A stretch of DNA of 64,000 nt from Actinoplanes teichomyceticus ATCC 31121 (GTDB taxonomy: Bacteria > Actinomycetota > Actinomycetes > Mycobacteriales > Micromonosporaceae): the NCBI RefSeq assembly GCF_003711105.1, contig NZ_CP023865.1:3373001-3437000 (forward strand), written 5' to 3'. The stretch's first letter is position 1, and each line of letters opens with the position of its first letter. The notes under the pieces are model-generated. The model made no database searches. It was not told the origin of the DNA and was given only the letters and a program-made list of their open reading frames with translations. Position numbers and translations under genes: made by a program. Shown here piece by piece: positions 42,824 through 50,654 of this stretch.

Positions 42824-43954
42824 TCAGCAGTAGAGGTTGTTGCCGGCCGGGACGCCGAGGATCTGGGTGAACCGCTGGTAGGCGTCGACGCGGCTCTGCA
42901 CCTGGGCGGGGTTGGCGCCGTTGCACTCGAGGCTGCCGTTGATGGTGCGGATCGTCTGCCCGAAGCCGGCGCCGCCGACCATCGCGTTGTGCGCCGTCAT
43001 GCTGCCCGCCCCGGTCGAGGTCATCCAGAACCACAGACCGGTCTTCCAGGCCACCGCGGCGTCGTTCTGCACCAGCCAGGGGTTGGTCAGCAGGTCGATG
43101 CCGAGCGCGTCACCGGCCGCCTTGTAGTTGAAGTTCCAGGACAGCTGGATCGGACCGCGGCCGTAGTAGGCGGCCTGACCGGCGGGGCAGCCGTAGGGCT
43201 GGCCCCAGTCGCAGTAGTGCGGGTAGTTGGCGGTGTTCTGCTCCACCACGTACTGCAGGCCGCCGGTCTCGTGGTGCACATTGGCCAGGAACGCGGCCGC
43301 CTCCTGCCGGCGCACCGTGGCACTGCCGGTGGTGGCGAACTGCGGGTAGGCCCGCATCGCCGCGACCAGCCCGCTGTAGCTGTAGAAGCCGTTGCGGCCG
43401 GGGAACATCTGGTTGAACTGCGCCTCGGTCACCACGAAGCCGCCCGGATCGGACGGTGTGCCGGCCGGTACGGTCCATTTCTGGTTCGCGCCGCCGGTGC
43501 AGGTCCAGATCTGGGTGACGGTGAAGTCGGCGGCGGAGTTGCCGGTCAGGTCGAGGCATTTGTTGGCGTGCGGGTTGACCAGGTCGCGGGCGCTGCTGTG
43601 GATCCATTGCTGGGCGGGGGTGCCGTTGCAGTCCCAGAGTTGGACTTTGGTGCCGTCGGTGGTGCCGGCGCCGGAGACGTCCATGCATTTGCCGGCGGTG
43701 CGGATGGTGCCGTCGCCGGGGAGGGTCCATTGCTGGGTGGGGTCGCCGACGCAGGAGTAGAGGTCGATGGCGGTGCCGTTGGCGGTGTTGCCGCCGGCGG
43801 CGCCGATGCACTTGCCGGCCAGCCCGGTGATCTGACCGGTAGCGGCCGCCGACGCGGCGCGGCCGGTGACGGCCAGCAGGGCGCCGGCCGTGGTCAGGGA
43901 GAGGATCGCGGACAGCAGGACCTTGCCGGTCCCGCGGGGCGGGAGGGATCTCAT
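42824..43954 (-). CDS. secreted GH19 chitinase with ricin-B lectin module
   Basis: This 376-residue exported enzyme has a signal peptide (MRSLPPRGTGK, hydrophobic core, cut near ASA-AAT), a ricin-B carbohydrate-binding module (about 39-164) and a C-terminal glycoside hydrolase family 19 domain (about 172-376). The proton donor is E229 in VHHETGG, a second acidic residue E239 follows in VVEQNTA, and YYGRGPIQLSW is the family signature. GH19 enzymes cut chitin with inversion. The domain ends with a cysteine (NNLYC). The gene lies 28 bases upstream of the expansin-like gene on the same strand. A 14-bp palindrome stands about 145 bases ahead of its start. Confidence 0.94.
   Translation of the reverse strand: MRSLPPRGTGKVLLSAILSLTTAGALLAVTGRAASAAATGQITGLAGKCIGAAGGNTANGTAIDLYSCVGDPTQQWTLPGDGTIRTAGKCMDVSGAGTTDGTKVQLWDCNGTPAQQWIHSSARDLVNPHANKCLDLTGNSAADFTVTQIWTCTGGANQKWTVPAGTPSDPGGFVVTEAQFNQMFPGRNGFYSYSGLVAAMRAYPQFATTGSATVRRQEAAAFLANVHHETGGLQYVVEQNTANYPHYCDWGQPYGCPAGQAAYYGRGPIQLSWNFNYKAAGDALGIDLLTNPWLVQNDAAVAWKTGLWFWMTSTGAGSMTAHNAMVGGAGFGQTIRTINGSLECNGANPAQVQSRVDAYQRFTQILGVPAGNNLYC
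43463..43840. repeat. 378-bp ricin-B module, copy 2 of 2
   Basis: This is the partner of 41974-42351, in the GH19 gene, same orientation, 1489 bp away, with one mismatch. Identity this high in two otherwise unrelated genes means recent duplication or gene conversion. Confidence 0.97.
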
Positions 43955-44318
43955 TCGGGTCCGTCCATGTCGTTCCGGCGTCCGGGGACACCGGAGGTTG
44001 CCAGGGTGCGGCGCCGCGGAGCGGGTGGTGTCGGTACCCGACGGCGGCGCCCGCGCCAGATAACACTGACGACCATCGAAGCGTAAAGGGCAGCAAGGCT
44101 TCTTTAAAGAAGAGGGGCCGACCGGCCCGCGTCCCGGCCCCGTGAACGGTGGCCGGGAGGCCCTGGCGCCCGCGGCGGCGCACCCGGCCGGGCGCGCCGC
44201 CCGCCGTGCCCCCGGATCCGGCGGCTTTTCCGGCGCGCCGCGCATACCAGGCCCGGCCCGGGGAATCCGAGATCCACGACGACGGCACGGATCGCGCGAA
44301 ACCAGCGGGAGGTCACCA
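43955..44318. other. 364-bp divergent region with a 14-bp palindrome
   Basis: This gap lies between the leftward chitinase gene and the rightward SRPBCC gene. It holds a perfect palindrome CTTCTTTAAAGAAG at 44099-44112, strikingly AT-rich for this genome, and on the chitinase strand a possible promoter (TTTACG, 18 bases, TTATCT). No gene is visible. Confidence 0.5.
44099..44112. promoter_or_regulatory. CTTCTTTAAAGAAG palindrome upstream of chitinase
   Basis: A perfect 14-bp palindrome made mostly of A and T, about 145 bp ahead of the chitinase start. It does not match the known N-acetylglucosamine regulator site of Streptomyces. It may bind a dimeric regulator of the chitin genes. Confidence 0.4.
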
Positions 44319-44747
44319 GTGAGCAGCGGACGGCAGGGTGTGGCGGCGCAGACCACCGGGGTCAGCGGCTCGTACGGGTTCACCGGGCCCGCCGAGGTGG
44401 TGTTCGGTGTGCTGACCGACCCGGAACGGGCGCCGCGGTGGCTTTCCGGCGCCGTGCGGGTCGACTCGGCCGGCACCGAAGCCGTGAAGATCCGCACGGG
44501 GGAGCGGGTGCACGACTACCAGGTGGAGATCTCCACCGAGGATCTGCAGGTGGACTGGCGCGGGTCGGATCAGCGCGGGGTGTACGGCTTCGCCCGTGTC
44601 GAGGACGCGCCGGCCGGCGGCAGCGTGGTGCATGCCGAGATCACCGTCCCGGCCTCGGCCGGTGACCGGAGTGCGGTCAAGGGCCTGCTGGACGAGGCCA
44701 TGCGCGGCCTGCAGGCGGAGGTGAGCGACAACTTCAACGCCGGGTGA
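44319..44747 (+). CDS. SRPBCC (START-like) fold protein
   Basis: This 142-residue protein resembles polyketide-cyclase/dehydrase-type SRPBCC proteins: YGFTGPAEVVFGVLTDPERAPRWL at the start, a central beta-sheet (HDYQVEISTEDLQVDWRG), and a C-terminal helix (KGLLDEAMRGLQAEV). The family binds hydrophobic ligands in a helix-grip pocket; here no catalytic residues can be named. GTG 44319 is supported by GGGAGGT seven bases upstream; the longer frame from 44142 lacks a ribosome site. It stands alone between the chitinase region and the stress island. Confidence 0.8.
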   Translation: MSSGRQGVAAQTTGVSGSYGFTGPAEVVFGVLTDPERAPRWLSGAVRVDSAGTEAVKIRTGERVHDYQVEISTEDLQVDWRGSDQRGVYGFARVEDAPAGGSVVHAEITVPASAGDRSAVKGLLDEAMRGLQAEVSDNFNAG

Positions 44748-44871
44748 GCTCCGGTCGCGGTGGCCCCGCACCGGGTATTCCGCAGGGGCGGCCACGGCTC
44801 CACGGCACCCCGATCGCCGCAGGACGGCCGGCGCGGTGCCCGCGCGCCGGGCCGGGTGGCCGGTGGACCGG

Positions 44872-45738
44872 TCAGCCCCGGACGATGAGCACCGGGCAGT
44901 CGGCGTGATGCAGCAACTGGGTGCCGGTGGAGCCGAGCAGCGTCCCGGTCAGCACGCCGTGTCCGTGGCTGCCGACCACGATCAGCTGCGTGCCGTGCGA
45001 CACCTCGGCCAGCATCGCCGCCGCGCTCTCGTGTGACACCAGCGTCTGCACCGGCACGTGCGGGTACTTGCCCTGCCAGGGCTCCAGCTGCCGGGCCAGC
45101 CGGTCGCGCTCCACGACGTCCTGGTCCGGCGTCGCCATCCCGGTGGGCGGGATGTTGCCCAGGTGCGCGGCCATCGCCGGCACGTACGAGCGGACCACGA
45201 CCAGGTCGGCGTCGCGTGCGTCGGCGGCCGCGAACGCCGCGCCCAGCACGTCGTCGGCCGAGTCGCTGTCGTCCACGCCGGCCGCGACCGGGCCACGCCC
45301 CGGATCGGCGCGGCCACGGACCACGACGACCGGGCAGTGGGCGTGCGCGGCCATCCGCCGGCTCACCGAGCCCAGCAGCAGGCCGGTGAAGCCGCCGCGG
45401 CCGCGGTCGCCGACCACCAGTTGCGCGGCGCCCGCCGAGGCGTCGAGCAGCTGCGGCGCCGGTCGGCCGACCGGCACCCGCAGCTCGATCGCCACGTCCG
45501 GCGCGGCCTCGCCGGCGACCCGGGCGGCCTCCATGATCACGGTGCGGGCGTGGTCACGCGCCGCGGTGAACGCCTCGCCGCTGAAGTCGTAGCGCGAGAC
45601 CGCCCAGTCCCATTCCAGGACGTGCAGGACCAGCAGCGGCAGGCCACGACGGTCCGCCTCGCGCGCCGCCCAGCGCACCGCGGCCGTGCCGGAGCCGGTG
45701 CCGTCGGTGCCGACGACGATGGCCGGAGTGTGCATCAT
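44872..45738 (-). CDS. universal stress protein, two tandem Usp domains
   Basis: This 288-residue protein has two Usp domains, roughly 1-142 and 150-288. Each has a nucleotide-binding style loop: VVGDRGRGGFTGLLLGSVS and VVGSHGHGVLTGTLLGSTG, both the G-x2-G-x9-G(S/T) pattern of ATP-binding Usp proteins. The first domain starts IVVGTDGTGSG. Such proteins accumulate under hypoxia, starvation or oxidative stress. A GGGAGG site precedes ATGATG at the start; either Met could be used. It is divergent from another Usp gene, and the gap holds a GGGAC/GTCCC palindrome resembling a DosR-type box. Confidence 0.93.
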   Translation of the reverse strand: MMHTPAIVVGTDGTGSGTAAVRWAAREADRRGLPLLVLHVLEWDWAVSRYDFSGEAFTAARDHARTVIMEAARVAGEAAPDVAIELRVPVGRPAPQLLDASAGAAQLVVGDRGRGGFTGLLLGSVSRRMAAHAHCPVVVVRGRADPGRGPVAAGVDDSDSADDVLGAAFAAADARDADLVVVRSYVPAMAAHLGNIPPTGMATPDQDVVERDRLARQLEPWQGKYPHVPVQTLVSHESAAAMLAEVSHGTQLIVVGSHGHGVLTGTLLGSTGTQLLHHADCPVLIVRG

Positions 45739-45792
45739 CGCTGCCTCCCAGTCCCCCTGTCGATCGTCGTACCGGACACCGGCCGGCGGTCA

Positions 45793-45806
45793 GGGGACGA
45801 GGTCCC
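45793..45806. promoter_or_regulatory. GGGAC/GTCCC palindrome, DosR-like box (candidate)
   Basis: GGGGACGAGGTCCC lies between the divergent Usp genes. Inverted GGGAC and GTCCC arms are the core of mycobacterial DosR/DevR boxes, which control Usp genes during hypoxia. Spacing is three bases rather than four, so the match is partial. Confidence 0.42.
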
Positions 45807-45947
45807 GGGTGCGGTAATCCGGGCGGCCCTGTCCGGTCGCAACCTCGGCGGCGGATGCTGAAGGATCAGGACAAGGGAGGTGTGTGATGGCTCGGTTTCG
45901 AGGAAGCGGACCCCTCTGAGGTACGCCACGGCGACATCGTCGTCGGC

Positions 45948-46352
45948 ATGGACGGCTCGCCGTCGGCCAAACGGGCGCTGCGCTGGGCCGCGACGCAGGC
46001 CCGGCTCACCGGGGCGCGGCTGAACGTGATCACCACGTGGGACATCCCGCTGTACTACGGCTGGGCGCCGGCGGTCCCGTACGACGAGGAGATGGCCGAG
46101 ACGGCCGGCAAGATGCTGTCCACGGCGGTGCGGGAGATCCTCGGTGACCAGCCGCCGGATGTGGACGTGGTGGAGACGGTCCTGCCCGGGCATCCGGCAC
46201 AGGTGCTGATCGACGCCTCGGCGCGGGCCGCTCTGCTGGTGCTCGGGTGCCGCGGGCACGGCGCGTTCGCCGGCGCGCTGATCGGCTCGGTCAGCCAGCA
46301 GTGCGTCCAGCACGCCCGCTGCCCGGTGGTCGTGGTCCGCGGCGCCGGCTGA
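45948..46352 (+). CDS. universal stress protein with apparent 5' frameshift
   Basis: This open frame encodes 134 residues of a single Usp domain, with the ATP loop LGCRGHGAFAGALIGSVS and the closing HARCPVVVVRG. ATG 45948 lies inside the first beta strand (normally DIVVGMDGS), so the true start is upstream. A strong AAGGGAGG site at 45873-45880 precedes ATG 45887, but that frame stops after ten codons. Dropping one T from the TTT at 45896-45898 joins the two frames and gives MARFEEADPSEVRHGDIVVG, a normal Usp N-terminus. So this is either a one-base sequencing error or a recently broken gene. It would otherwise belong to the stress island. Confidence 0.78.
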   Translation: MDGSPSAKRALRWAATQARLTGARLNVITTWDIPLYYGWAPAVPYDEEMAETAGKMLSTAVREILGDQPPDVDVVETVLPGHPAQVLIDASARAALLVLGCRGHGAFAGALIGSVSQQCVQHARCPVVVVRGAG

Positions 46353-46407
46353 GAGTCCGGGCCGAACCGCCGGCGGGGCACGGCGCCGGCACGAGGAGGT
46401 GGCCGCC

Positions 46408-46479
46408 ATGAACGGTCCGGGCGGTGGCGCGAGCCGCCGGGCCCCGGTGACCGGCCGTGGCCCGGCCGGGACGGGATGA
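46408..46479 (+). CDS. 23-codon leader ORF coupled to the SHOCT gene
   Basis: ATG 46408 is preceded at the right distance by GAGGAGG (46394-46400) and opens a 23-codon frame rich in Gly, Ala and Pro. Its TGA overlaps the ATG of the SHOCT protein (ATGA at 46476-46479). The SHOCT gene has only a poor ribosome site of its own, so translation may depend on reading this leader. The peptide has no recognisable feature and may be only a coupling device. Confidence 0.4.
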   Translation: MNGPGGGASRRAPVTGRGPAGTG

Positions 46480-46745
46480 CGCCCATGGACGCCCTGGTGA
46501 TCTTCTTCTGCGTCCTGCTGGCCGTGCGGGCGGCCGCGCAGCTGGCGCTGACCCGCCCGGCGCGCCCGCCGCAACCGCCGCCCGCCGTCGACCCCTGCCT
46601 GGCCGCGCTGCTGGGGATGCCCCCGGCGCCGGAACCGGACCAGGTGCTGTTCGCCCGGCTGGCGTCCGGCGAGATCAGCAAGCGCGAGTACCGGGACGCG
46701 ATGGCCGAGCTGGCCGCCCGTGACGCCCGGCGCCGACGCGACTGA
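46476..46745 (+). CDS. membrane-anchored SHOCT-domain mini-protein
   Basis: This 89-residue protein has one N-terminal membrane helix (ALVIFFCVLLAVRAAAQLAL), a Pro-rich linker and a C-terminal SHOCT motif (LFARLASGEISKREYRDAMAEL), the short helix pair usual at the ends of bacterial membrane proteins and thought to aid oligomerisation. A second protein of the same type lies at 52556. It is followed by a hairpin. Small SHOCT proteins commonly accompany Usp and CBS genes in actinobacterial stress islands. Confidence 0.8.
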   Translation: MTPMDALVIFFCVLLAVRAAAQLALTRPARPPQPPPAVDPCLAALLGMPPAPEPDQVLFARLASGEISKREYRDAMAELAARDARRRRD

Positions 46746-46756
46746 ACGGGAAAAAT

Positions 46757-46793
46757 CGGAGGTCCCGGACGGCGGGGCCGTCCGGGACCTCCG
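46757..46793. terminator. 16-bp hairpin after the SHOCT gene
   Basis: A perfect stem of 16 bp (core GGAGGTCCCGGACGG) with a 5-base loop begins 12 bases after the SHOCT stop. On the opposite strand it is followed by a T-run (TTTTT), so it could work in both directions. Confidence 0.75.
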
Positions 46794-46970
46794 GTGCGGG
46801 CGCGTATCTCGTCGGCCCTGGGGAGGGTGATGCGACGCCGTGGGGAGGAGGGTTCCTCGCCCTCCATGACACCGTGCCCGCGCCGCCGCGGGTAGAGCGG
46901 CACGGCCTGTCCGGCCGGGCCGTCCGGTCCGGGGCGGGTGCGCCCCGCCGGCCGGCGCCCACCGCTGCCC

Positions 46971-46984
46971 GGGACCTTCGTCCC
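46971..46984. promoter_or_regulatory. GGGAC-N4-GTCCC, DosR-like box ahead of gap
   Basis: GGGACCTTCGTCCC is a perfect 5-bp inverted repeat with a 4-base spacer, 58 bp before the GAPDH start. It fits the core of the DosR/DevR consensus well and is the best such match in the window. Confidence 0.5.
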
Positions 46985-47042
46985 TGCCCGTGCCCGGGTG
47001 ACCGGACGACGCTGAGGGGAGAGAAGCAAGGGGAGGACGACG

Positions 47043-48059
47043 ATGACATATCGCATCGCGATCAACGGCTTCGGCCGGATCGGCCGTAACTACCTGCGCC
47101 GGTTGACCTCCAAGGACATGGTCAACAGCGGTCTGCGGGTGGTGGCGATCAACGATCTGTACGACGCGGCGACGCTGGCCCACCTGCTGGAGTACGACTC
47201 CACGTTCGGTCGTATCGACGCCGAGATCGGCCACGACGACGACCAGTTGATCGTCGGGTGGCATCGGATCCCGACGTTCGCCTCGCGCACGCCGGACGGG
47301 CTGCCGTGGGGTGAGCTCGGCATCGACCTGGTGATCGAGGCGACCGGCCGGCTGCGGGACCGCGACGACGCCGCCCTGCACCTGAAGGCCGGCGCCGACC
47401 GGGTGCTGATCTCGGCGCCGGGCCGGGACGTCGACGCCACCCTCGTCCCGGGCGTGAACGCGGACACCTACGACCCCGGCCGGCACCAGATCGTCTCCGC
47501 CGCGTCGTGCACCACCAACTGCGTCGCGCCGCTGGTCAAGGTGCTGCACGAGGCGTTCGGGATCGAGCGCGGCAACCTGACCACGGTGCACGCGTACACC
47601 AACGACCAGAACGTGCTGGACGCGCCGCACACCGACGCCCGCCGCGCCCGGGCCGCCGCGGTCAACATCGTGCCGACCAGCACCGGCGCCGCCGAGGCGG
47701 TCGGCCTGGTCCTGCCCGAGCTGGCCGGCCGGCTCGACGGGGTGGCGCTGCGGGTCCCGGTCGTCGACGGTTCGATCAGCGACCTCACGCTCACCCTGGC
47801 CACCGAGACCACCCCGGACCGGATCAACGAGGCGGTGGCGGCGGCCGCCGCCGGACCGATGCGCGGCATCATCCGCTACACCGAGGCGCCGCTGGTCTCC
47901 ACCGACGTGGTCGGCGACCCGGCGTCGTGCGTGTTCGACGCCAGGCTGACCCGGGCGCGGGGCACCGTGGCCAAGGTGTTCGGCTGGTACGACAACGAGT
48001 GGGGCTACACCAGCCGGCTCGTCGACCTGACCCGGCTGATGGCGGACGCGCGGGCCTGA
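47043..48059 (+). CDS. gap: glyceraldehyde-3-phosphate dehydrogenase, type I
   Basis: This 338-residue enzyme oxidises glyceraldehyde 3-phosphate to 1,3-bisphosphoglycerate in glycolysis. It has the NAD-binding start INGFGRIGRNYLR, the adenosine-binding Asp in VAINDLYD (NAD-preferring), the catalytic cysteine C156 in SAASCTTNC, and the end WYDNEWGYTSRL. A GGGGAGGAC site precedes the ATG. It is placed within stress genes and not beside pgk and tpi, so it is probably a second, condition-specific copy. The upstream palindrome suggests hypoxia-type control. A hairpin follows the stop. Confidence 0.96.
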   Translation: MTYRIAINGFGRIGRNYLRRLTSKDMVNSGLRVVAINDLYDAATLAHLLEYDSTFGRIDAEIGHDDDQLIVGWHRIPTFASRTPDGLPWGELGIDLVIEATGRLRDRDDAALHLKAGADRVLISAPGRDVDATLVPGVNADTYDPGRHQIVSAASCTTNCVAPLVKVLHEAFGIERGNLTTVHAYTNDQNVLDAPHTDARRARAAAVNIVPTSTGAAEAVGLVLPELAGRLDGVALRVPVVDGSISDLTLTLATETTPDRINEAVAAAAAGPMRGIIRYTEAPLVSTDVVGDPASCVFDARLTRARGTVAKVFGWYDNEWGYTSRLVDLTRLMADARA

Positions 48060-48067
48060 GCGCGCGG

Positions 48068-48094
48068 GGCCGGCGCCCGCCGCGGGCGCCGGCC
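48068..48094. terminator. bidirectional 12-bp hairpin
   Basis: A perfect 12-bp stem (GGCCGGCGCCCG) with a three-base loop lies nine bases after the GAPDH stop and 52 bases beyond the stop of the convergent acetyltransferase gene. Confidence 0.72.
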
Positions 48095-48145
48095 GCCGGG
48101 CTTCCCGTCCGGGTCGTGCGGCGGCGGGTCAGGCGCCGGGCCGGC

Positions 48146-50425
48146 TCAGAGCGTCTCCGGGCCGCGCAGCCGGCGCAGGGCCGGGTCCGGTTCCGCGCCG
48201 GGCGCGGCGATCCGCAGGTCGGCGTCGACCACCCGGACGCCGTCCGCCCCGGCCTGCACGTCGAGATCAACCCCGGCGATCTCGGGGTGGTCGCCGGCCA
48301 GCCGGCTCAGCCGCAGCAGCAGATCCGCCAGGGCCGCGCCGGTGGTCAGGTTCAGCTGCGGCGCGCGGCGCAGCGACCGGCACATCCGGCCGGCGTCCAG
48401 CTCGCTCAGCGGCGCCAGCCCCAGCGTCCAGTCGCCGGGCACCTGCGCCGGCCCGTCACCGAGCAGCACCAGCGCGCCCAGCAGCGGGTCGTGCACCGCG
48501 CCGGCCACCAGGTGCACGGCCGATCCGGCCGGTTCCCAGGTGAGGCGGATGCCGTACGCGGCGAGGACGGCCGCGGTGCGCCCGGCCGGTTGCCGCCCGC
48601 CGCCGCGGGCCAGCGCGGTGGCGATCGCGGTCCGCGCCCGGTGCGGATCGACGTCGCCCGGCTCCACCGGCGATCCCGCCGGGGTCCGCCGCCACTCCGC
48701 GTAGTCGGCGGCGTGCGCGAGCGCCCGCATGGCGCGTTCCGGCAGGTCGTAGACCGGCGCGCCGCGGTTGCCGAGCTGCGCCGGGCCCTCGCCGCCGATC
48801 ACCACCGCGGCGACCGGCAGCTGCGGGCGCCGGTCGGCCACCACGCCCAGCGCGTCCAGGATCTTCACCGCCGGGCTCACCCGGGTGCCGGCGACGACCA
48901 GCAGCAGCATGTCGCCCTCGGCGTCGGCGGCAGCCGCCGCGAACCGCGCGGCCGACGCGGTGGCCTCCACCTCGACGGTCCGGCCGGTGAGGCCGGGGCC
49001 CGCGACGACGTCCCCGGCGTTGCTGACCACGGCGAGCCGCCGGCCCGCCGGCAGGGGCTGGCCGGTCAGCATCCGGGCCGCGTCCATCAGGTCCGCCCAG
49101 TTGTCGGTACGGACCACGCCCGCCTGCGCGAACAACGCGTCCACGGTGGCCGGCGAGCGCGGGTCACGCACGGCCAGCACCGGTTTGCGGTACGACAGCG
49201 TGCGCACCAGGCGGGCGAACCGGCCGGGATTGGCGAACGACTCCAGGTGCAGGGCGACGGCCCGGGTGGCCGGGTCGTCGTACCAGTAGTTGATCAGCTC
49301 GTTGCCGGTCACGTCGGCCTTCTCGCCCAGCGTGACCACGCTGGAGATGCCGCACCCGGTCCGGGCGGCGTTCTCGATCAGGGCCAGCGCGACGGCCCCG
49401 GACTGGGTGGCCACGGCCAGCCCGCCCGCCGGTGGGGTGACCGGGAACAGGCCGGCGTTCAGCCGCGTCGCCGGCGCGGTGTTGAGCACCCCGAGGCTGC
49501 CCGGGCCGATCACCCGGATGCCGAGCGACCGGGCGAGGGTGAGCAGGTCGGTGCGCGCGGCCCGGCCCGAGCCCGGGGTCAGCACGATCGCGGCGTGCGC
49601 GCCCGCCGCCGCCCCGTCGCGCAGCACGTCCGCGACGTCGTCCCCGGGCACCGCGACGACCAGCAGCTCGATCGGCTCCGGCAGATCACGCAGGCTCCGG
49701 TACCCGGGGGTCGCGCCGATCGGGGCGCCGCTGCGGTTCACCGCGTACACCCGGCCGGCGAACCCGTACTCCTGCAGGGCCCGGACCGTCTCGTGCCCGG
49801 CGCCGCCCGGGCGGCGGCCGGCGCCGGCCACCGCCACCGAGGCCGGGGTGAAGAAGGCGCGCAGCGAGGCGTGCCCGGCAACCCGGTCGCGGTGGTCGAT
49901 CGCGGAGCGGGTGCGGTCGTCGCCGATGTCCACCACGACGTCCATGACACCCTCGCCGAACGCCGGCCGGCAGCCGGGCCCGAGGTCGCGGGCGACCTTC
50001 AGCATGCCGGTGTTGCCGGGCAGCACCTCACCGGTCATCGCGGTGATGCCGTGCCGGCGGGCACGGGCGGCCAGATGCTCCAGCAGGAGCGTGCCGATGC
50101 CGCGGCCGTGATGGCGGTCGGCGACCAGGACGGCGAACTCACCGCGCGGACCGTCCCCGGTCCGGTCGCAGGACGCCACCCCGACCACCTCGTCGCCCTC
50201 GCAGGCGAGCATCGCCAGGAACCGGCCCGACTGCGGGCGGCACAGCCGGTCCACCTCGGCGGCCAGCGTCGCCGGCGTCGGCCAGGTGAAGAAGCGCAGC
50301 CGCAGATTCTCCGGCGAGGCCCGCTCGTACAGGGCGGCGATGGCGCGCCGGTCGCGCGCGGTCACCGGCCGGATCGACACGATCCGGCCGTCCGCGGCGA
50401 GGGCATCGGCCGGACCGGTGCTCAT
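48146..50425 (-). CDS. GNAT acetyltransferase fused to acyl-CoA-synthetase-like (NDP-forming) domains
   Basis: This 759-residue protein has an N-terminal GNAT domain (about 15-170, with the acetyl-CoA loop RHHGRGIGTLLLEHL) joined to CoA-binding and ligase domains of the NDP-forming acyl-CoA synthetase type (FTPASVAVAGAG, GPGSLGVLNT, TQSGAVALALI). This is the layout of protein lysine acetyltransferases that tune acetyl-CoA synthetase. At the end the ATP-grasp is abnormal: LAAYGIRLTWEP jumps straight to VHLVAGAVHDPLLG, so about 70 residues of the nucleotide-binding lobe are missing, and the whole protein is shorter than the usual 900. The ligase part may only sense CoA or act structurally. GGGAGGAGG supports ATG 50425. 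Confidence 0.88.
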   Translation of the reverse strand: MSTGPADALAADGRIVSIRPVTARDRRAIAALYERASPENLRLRFFTWPTPATLAAEVDRLCRPQSGRFLAMLACEGDEVVGVASCDRTGDGPRGEFAVLVADRHHGRGIGTLLLEHLAARARRHGITAMTGEVLPGNTGMLKVARDLGPGCRPAFGEGVMDVVVDIGDDRTRSAIDHRDRVAGHASLRAFFTPASVAVAGAGRRPGGAGHETVRALQEYGFAGRVYAVNRSGAPIGATPGYRSLRDLPEPIELLVVAVPGDDVADVLRDGAAAGAHAAIVLTPGSGRAARTDLLTLARSLGIRVIGPGSLGVLNTAPATRLNAGLFPVTPPAGGLAVATQSGAVALALIENAARTGCGISSVVTLGEKADVTGNELINYWYDDPATRAVALHLESFANPGRFARLVRTLSYRKPVLAVRDPRSPATVDALFAQAGVVRTDNWADLMDAARMLTGQPLPAGRRLAVVSNAGDVVAGPGLTGRTVEVEATASAARFAAAAADAEGDMLLLVVAGTRVSPAVKILDALGVVADRRPQLPVAAVVIGGEGPAQLGNRGAPVYDLPERAMRALAHAADYAEWRRTPAGSPVEPGDVDPHRARTAIATALARGGGRQPAGRTAAVLAAYGIRLTWEPAGSAVHLVAGAVHDPLLGALVLLGDGPAQVPGDWTLGLAPLSELDAGRMCRSLRRAPQLNLTTGAALADLLLRLSRLAGDHPEIAGVDLDVQAGADGVRVVDADLRIAAPGAEPDPALRRLRGPETL

Positions 50426-50545
50426 CGGCCTCCTCCCGCGGTGCCGTCGTCGGCTCGCCTTGTGTGCGGCGCCGCCGTCGGCCCTGGCGGTACGGCGGCC
50501 GTCGCCGGCTTCACCATCGTGGCCCGGCCGGTGGTCTCGCGGGCA

Positions 50546-50592
50546 GTGCCACAGGTCCCCACCACTCCCGCGTGGTTCGGGCCGCAAGTCCC
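50546..50592. promoter_or_regulatory. two DosR-like half-palindromes in a divergent gap
   Basis: GTGCCACAGGTCCC (50546-50559) and GGGCCGCAAGTCCC (50579-50592) stand 33 bp apart between the acetyltransferase and CBS-BON genes. Both keep the G-x-x-x-C ... G-T-C-C-C form. Paired boxes are typical of strongly DosR-controlled promoters, but each site is imperfect. Confidence 0.38.
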
Positions 50593-50654
50593 TACTGGCC
50601 GGGCCGGGAGGTGGTCACCGTGAGGGGAGAACCGCAGGCGAAGGAGGGATCGAC

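Noticed and set aside
47507..50623. A 1038-codon rightward open frame
   Set aside because: It lies antisense to the GNAT/acyl-CoA-synthetase gene and runs on from the GAPDH gene in another frame. Its translation is Arg/Gly/Pro-rich and has no motif; long shadow frames are expected at this GC content.
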